From: Bacillota bacterium
Lineage (GTDB): Bacteria; Bacillota; Clostridia; RUG12999
Direction of reading: 5' to 3'
Length of the DNA: 35,864 nt
NCBI GenBank assembly: GCA_030705675.1
Contig: JAUZPZ010000004.1
Span: 1-35,864, forward strand
Under the pieces are notes generated by a model. The model was not told the DNA's origin. It saw only the letters and a program-made list of their open reading frames with translations, and made no database searches. Position numbers and translations under genes: made by a program. Numbering within the stretch: position 1 is the first letter of the stretch; each line of letters opens with the position of its first letter. This document shows positions 32,551 through 35,864 of the stretch, in pieces.

Positions 32551-33411
32551 ATGGTAGAATTTAAAAGGGTCTCTATAGAAGATAAACCGTTGGTAGACAA
32601 GTTTCTTGATGAAGCGGGTTTGTTTAACGGAGACAGTTGTTTTGGAAACATTTTCGCGTGGAGTGACGCATTTAATACGAAAATTTGTACCGATGGCAGT
32701 CTTTTTACCTGTATTGCTGAGCTGGGAAAAGACAGAATGCTCATAAATTTTCCGCTCGGAAAAGGTGACAGGATAACGTTTGTAAAAGAAATATGCGATT
32801 ATGCCCGTCAAGCCGGAAGGAAGCCTTCAATAGGACTTATTGCGGACCGGCTTAAACCGTTGGCAGAGGAGACATTTGGGGATAAATTGAAGCTTTTGCG
32901 TTGCCGTAACAATGACGATTATGTTTATTTGGCGGAAAAACTGATAAATCTATCCGGAAAAGATTTGCACTCAAAGAAAAATATGCTTAACGGTTTTTTG
33001 AAAAATGAGTATACTTATGAAGGTATTAACGCGGGCAATCTCGGCGAAATAAAGGAGTTTTGTCTGCAGAATTCCTTTACGACTGCCGAAACGCTTGTAA
33101 TAGGAAGGTTTTTTGATAATTTTGTCCCTTTGGGGCTGACAGGAGCGGCAATAAGAATAAACAAAACGCTTGTTGCGGCAACCGTGGGTGAAAGAAAGGG
33201 AAACACAATAATCATTCATGTGGAAAAGGCTTTGCATGACGTGCGGGGTGCTTACGCGGCAATAAATAACCTGTATCTGAAAAATGATAATGCAGATGTA
33301 TATTATGTAAACCGCGAGGACGACATGGGCCATGAAAACTTGCGCAAAGCAAAGATGTCATATAAACCAGATTATATGGTCGAGAAATATATCGGGGAAT
33401 TTGTTGAGTAA
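32551..33411 (+). CDS. DUF2156 / phosphatidylglycerol lysyltransferase-like domain protein
   Basis: This is a 286-residue protein of the DUF2156 family, which shares the tandem GNAT-like fold of the C-terminal domain of MprF (lysyl-phosphatidylglycerol synthase), but without the membrane flippase part. The family core is clear: NDDYVYLAEKLINLSGKDLHSKKNMLNGFLKNEY, and YVNREDDMGHENLRKAKMSYKPDYMVEKY at the C-terminus. These soluble members probably transfer an acyl or aminoacyl group, but substrates are unknown. It sits 11 bases after trmD and 12 before rnhB, where rplS and rbgA would be expected. Confidence 0.88.
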   Translation: MVEFKRVSIEDKPLVDKFLDEAGLFNGDSCFGNIFAWSDAFNTKICTDGSLFTCIAELGKDRMLINFPLGKGDRITFVKEICDYARQAGRKPSIGLIADRLKPLAEETFGDKLKLLRCRNNDDYVYLAEKLINLSGKDLHSKKNMLNGFLKNEYTYEGINAGNLGEIKEFCLQNSFTTAETLVIGRFFDNFVPLGLTGAAIRINKTLVAATVGERKGNTIIIHVEKALHDVRGAYAAINNLYLKNDNADVYYVNREDDMGHENLRKAKMSYKPDYMVEKYIGEFVE

Positions 33412-33423
33412 GAGGGAAAAGCT

Positions 33424-34086
33424 ATGCCAAAAACAAAGGAAGAAAAAATTGAACATTCACGGCTGATGGTCGAGTTTGACAGTTTGTTCGGATACGATTT
33501 AATTGCGGGCGTTGACGAGGCAGGCAGGGGACCTCTTGCCGGGCCGGTGTTTGCGGGCGCGGTAATTCTGCCGACAGACTGCGCGATAGAAGGAATTGAC
33601 GACTCTAAAAAGCTGTCCGAAAAAAAGAGGGAGGAGCTTTTTGAGCTTATAACCGAAAAGGCGATAGCGTGGGCGGTAGCGTCTGTAGATGAGAAGGAAA
33701 TCGACGAAATAAACATAAGGAACGCAACATATAAAGCTATGAATATGGCGGTGAACTCACTTAAAGCCATGCCCGAATATGTAATAGTGGATGGGGACGC
33801 GGTGACGAACATGGAAATTCCCCATATGTGCGTAATAAAAGGGGACGCTAAAAGCAGATCCATCGCCGCGGCGTCTATTCTGGCGAAAGTGAGCAGGGAC
33901 AGGTATCTTATGGAGCTGGATAAGCAGTACCCGGAGTATCAATTTGCGAAACATAAGGGGTACGGCACAAAACTGCATACGGAAATGATTTTGAAATACG
34001 GTCCATGCCCGATACATAGGCGTACTTTTTTAAAAAAACTGCTGGATGAAGAGAAAGTCGTTAATATAGAGGCTGCGGCAAAATGA
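33424..34086 (+). CDS. rnhB: Ribonuclease HII
   Basis: RNase HII removes ribonucleotides from DNA. The 220-residue protein has the catalytic GVDEAGRGPLAGPV with D and E, then DDSKKLSEKKREELF, VIVDGDAV and KSRSIAAASILAKVSRDRYL. HKGYGTKLH and GPCPIHRRTF close the active site. AGAGGG precedes the ATG at 33424. It is the last gene of the operon and is followed by a strong terminator. Confidence 0.97.
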   Translation: MPKTKEEKIEHSRLMVEFDSLFGYDLIAGVDEAGRGPLAGPVFAGAVILPTDCAIEGIDDSKKLSEKKREELFELITEKAIAWAVASVDEKEIDEINIRNATYKAMNMAVNSLKAMPEYVIVDGDAVTNMEIPHMCVIKGDAKSRSIAAASILAKVSRDRYLMELDKQYPEYQFAKHKGYGTKLHTEMILKYGPCPIHRRTFLKKLLDEEKVVNIEAAAK

Positions 34087-34121
34087 AAACAAAGCGGCAA
34101 AACTTATAATTATCAAAAAGG

Positions 34122-34169
34122 AAGCGAGCCGAAAATTAGCTGTTAAAGCTGATTTTCGGCTCGCTTTTT
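34122..34169. terminator. Strong rho-independent terminator after rnhB, probably bidirectional
   Basis: A 19-base stem (34122-34140 with 34148-34166, one G-U pair) with a seven-base loop is followed by TTTTTG. On the minus strand the stem is followed by CCTTTTTG, so it may also end transcription of the membrane protein gene at 34253. The rest of 34170-34252 shows no feature. Confidence 0.92.
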
Positions 34170-34252
34170 GTATATGATTTTTTTGGGAAGCTATTTTAAA
34201 AAAGTCCGTTTTAACATCAAAGCACAAAGCGGCTTAGCCTGCCCTTGTTTTG

Positions 34253-34990
34253 TTATAACCTTACCGAAATCACCAACAATATCATACACACCGCAAGTAT
34301 TGCCGCGTATATTCTAAACCCTATTTTGTTTTTATTCGCCGCGTTTAAATTTGCACGGCATAAAATGACAAGCAGTTCGTCATAATCTCCGTCCGCTATT
34401 TTGCCGCTTCTGTCCGCCCTTTTGAGAGTGTTTTTCTTTACACTGTTCTGCCTGTTTGCAATTCCAAGAGAAAACGCACAATAGAGCGCCGATACCGCAA
34501 GTAAAATTACACATACCGTTTTAAAAAACACGTTTCCCGTGCCTGAAACCGCCGCAAACATAATCATTATAGGCACTGCCGCTACCATTCCTGCCGCCAA
34601 AGCAAAAGTATTTCTGCTTTGCGTTTCAAACGCGGAGGTCTCCGCGCCGTAAACGATTGCCTTTATAAGTTTGTCAGTTTCCCGCAAAACAACTTTTTTA
34701 TCCTCAGGAGTTTCGTTTTGAGAGTTTGGCAGGGGCTGGGCATTTAATTCTGTTTTTAAAGGGTCGCCCTGCTCTTTAAAGAGCGCGACAGGAACTATAC
34801 TGTTGATTTTTTTTATTTCATATATAACATTTCCCGTTTCGGTAATAAGGGTAAGACCGTCATTTTCAATCCCCTTAATTGTACCTTCAACCACATTGCC
34901 GTTATTTAAATTTATACGAACCCTTCTGCCTGTCATTTCACCCAGCCTTTTATAGATGTCGTATGCATTCTCTAAAACTGTTTCCACCAT
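34253..34990 (-). CDS. Membrane protein with N-terminal Sm/SH3-like beta-barrel domain (unknown)
   Basis: This is a 245-residue protein I do not recognise as a named family. Residues about 15-68 (GRRVRINLNNGNVVEGTIKGIENDGLTLITETGNVIYEIKKINSI) have the strand-turn pattern of small Sm-like or SH3/BPL-C barrels: x-V-x-x-x-L-x-x-G, then G-x-I-x-G-I-x-x-D-G-L. A polar linker (72-100) and a helical segment follow. Then come two membrane helices (about 129-149 and 154-177), a charged cytoplasmic-looking loop (about 178-222) and a third membrane helix (225-243). AAGGGGTGA precedes the ATG. It is divergent from the CARF-type gene, with overlapping promoters. A link to nucleic-acid or small-ligand sensing at the membrane is possible but unproven. 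Confidence 0.8.
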   Translation of the reverse strand: MVETVLENAYDIYKRLGEMTGRRVRINLNNGNVVEGTIKGIENDGLTLITETGNVIYEIKKINSIVPVALFKEQGDPLKTELNAQPLPNSQNETPEDKKVVLRETDKLIKAIVYGAETSAFETQSRNTFALAAGMVAAVPIMIMFAAVSGTGNVFFKTVCVILLAVSALYCAFSLGIANRQNSVKKNTLKRADRSGKIADGDYDELLVILCRANLNAANKNKIGFRIYAAILAVCMILLVISVRL

Positions 34991-35020
34991 AAACTCACCC
35001 CTTTAATTAAGCGAAAAACC

Positions 35021-35049
35021 TTGAATTTATCTTACAACTCTGTTATAAT
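35021..35049 (+). promoter_or_regulatory. Promoter of the DUF1887/CARF-type gene
   Basis: TTGAAT (35021-35026), a 17-base spacer ending in TGT, then TATAAT (35044-35049). Its -10 box lies three bases from the -10 box of the opposing promoter, so RNA polymerase cannot occupy both at once. Confidence 0.85.
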
Positions 35050-35052
35050 ACA

Positions 35053-35081
35053 AGTATAACATATTCTTTTATATATTGCAA
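35053..35081 (-). promoter_or_regulatory. Promoter of the Sm-like membrane protein gene
   Basis: On the minus strand TTGCAA (35076-35081), a 17-base spacer ending in TGT, then TATACT (35053-35058). Transcription would begin near 35046, inside the -10 box of the plus-strand promoter, leaving a leader of about 56 bases. Confidence 0.8.
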
Positions 35082-35105
35082 CATAATTTACCGGAGGAGT
35101 TTGCC

Positions 35106-35864
35106 ATGACTATTATTGAATACTACTCTGCCGCGGCAATAGAAAATGCCGTAACGAGCCTTTCCTTTAAGCCTGACAAAATGATTTTAATTTATGATAA
35201 CACCCTCCCGCGCGGACAAATTGAAACCGATGCGCAGCGTATTTATAATCTGTTGTACTCCCATAGCAGGAATTTTAAGAAAATTATTCCCGTGCCTGTA
35301 AATATTCGCGCCGTACGCGAAACCGCGGAAGTTCTTTACAATCTTGCGGAAGAATATAAAGACTGCACATTTGACCTTACCGGCGGCGACCGCCTTGTAA
35401 TGGTGTCAATGGGCATTGCGTATGAGCGTCTGCGCAGTCACAATGTACAGATGATAAGGTATGATATTGTAAACGGCGCTATTACCGATTACGACGGAGA
35501 CGGCAATATACCGCTGCTTATCAGACCGGAATATATTTCGGTTCCCGAAAGCATTTCCCTTTACGGGGGGCAATGCCGTTGGACGCGCGTAGAATACACA
35601 AAAGCTTTTTCAGACAACCTCATGGAGCTTTGGGAGATAAACAGAAAAAATCCCACAAAATGGAACAATAACACTTCGCTGGTTTCCAGAATGCGTAGCA
35701 AATCCCGAAATGAAAGCAATAATCCTCTTGTCATTACGGAGGATTATAACTTTTCGCTTAGTAAATTCAGTGCGCAGGAACGCGGGGAGCTTGATTCTTT
35801 TGTAAAAGAACTTATTCGGGAAAACATTCTTGTCAGGGACCAAAAAAACGGAAAAGAGATATGG
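35106..35864 (+). CDS. DUF1887/Card1-Can2-like CARF-domain protein, N-terminal part (runs off the window)
   Basis: These are the first 253 residues of an open frame with no stop before the window ends. GGAGGAG precedes the ATG at 35106. The N-terminal Rossmann-like half resembles DUF1887 CARF domains: TIIEYYSAAAIENAVTSL, KPDKMILIYDN, and above all TFDLTGGDRLVMVSMGIAYE (89-107), matching the conserved [DN]-[IL]-TGG-[TD]-[KR] ligand-binding turn of Card1/Can2. The following region (about 150-253) looks like the linker and winged-helix part. The PD-(D/E)xK-type nuclease expected at the C-terminus would lie off the window. Card1/Can2 nucleases are switched on by cyclic oligoadenylate in type III CRISPR systems, but many DUF1887 genes in Clostridia stand away from CRISPR loci. 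No cas gene or array is visible here. Confidence 0.78.
   Translation, partial: MTIIEYYSAAAIENAVTSLSFKPDKMILIYDNTLPRGQIETDAQRIYNLLYSHSRNFKKIIPVPVNIRAVRETAEVLYNLAEEYKDCTFDLTGGDRLVMVSMGIAYERLRSHNVQMIRYDIVNGAITDYDGDGNIPLLIRPEYISVPESISLYGGQCRWTRVEYTKAFSDNLMELWEINRKNPTKWNNNTSLVSRMRSKSRNESNNPLVITEDYNFSLSKFSAQERGELDSFVKELIRENILVRDQKNGKEIW

Overview
This window looks like chromosomal DNA from a low-to-moderate GC, Gram-positive anaerobe of the class Clostridia, perhaps Oscillospirales; that placement is an inference. The signs are Firmicutes-type gene blocks (mltG-yrrM-U32 peptidase, recJ-rel-MBL-hemZ, glmU-prs, ylxM-ffh-rpsP-khpA-rimM-trmD), a class III fructose-1,6-bisphosphatase, HemZ, strong GGAGG ribosome binding sites with some TTG starts, and many lipoproteins with Gram-positive lipoboxes. 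I see no rRNA, tRNA, transposase, prophage or CRISPR array.

Layout. (1) 1-4952, minus: six tandem small lipoproteins of one probable family lead an operon that continues into mltG, an O-methyltransferase and a truncated U32 peptidase. (2) 5111-7105, minus: class III FBPase, divergent from a short PduO-type cobalamin adenosyltransferase (7257-7730, plus). (3) 7886-10417, plus: one reading frame fusing a sugar-isomerase-like TIM barrel to a complete acyl-CoA synthetase, with its own consensus promoter and a potentially structured leader. (4) 10601-12136, minus: DUF4153 membrane protein. (5) 12283-25241, minus: a tightly packed run tsaE-tsaB-rpiB-recJ-rel-MIF tautomerase-NTF2 lipoprotein-comM-MBL hydrolase-hemZ-cca-mnmE, joining tRNA modification and maturation with the stringent response and DNA repair or uptake. 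(6) 25494-28595, minus: glmU-prs-small membrane-anchored protein. (7) 28864-34086, plus: SRP and ribosome/tRNA maturation genes (ylxM, ffh, rpsP, khpA, rimM, trmD), a DUF2156 protein and rnhB. (8) 34253-35864: a membrane protein with an Sm/SH3-like N-terminus (minus), divergent from the start of a DUF1887/CARF-type protein (plus) that runs off the window.

Most of the window is housekeeping. The unusual parts are the TIM-barrel/acyl-CoA ligase fusion, the six-member lipoprotein array ahead of mltG, the NTF2-immunity-like lipoprotein and MIF tautomerase placed inside the rel-hemZ block, and the right edge. There a CARF-family sensor and a possible membrane partner are driven from two interlocked promoters whose -10 boxes lie three bases apart. 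Ten promoters read directly from the sequence all have a 17-base spacer and a TG dinucleotide just upstream of the -10 box.

No stretch longer than 300 bases lacks a gene. The longest gaps (about 250-270 bases at 25242-25493 and 28596-28863) hold promoters, a terminator and hairpins.
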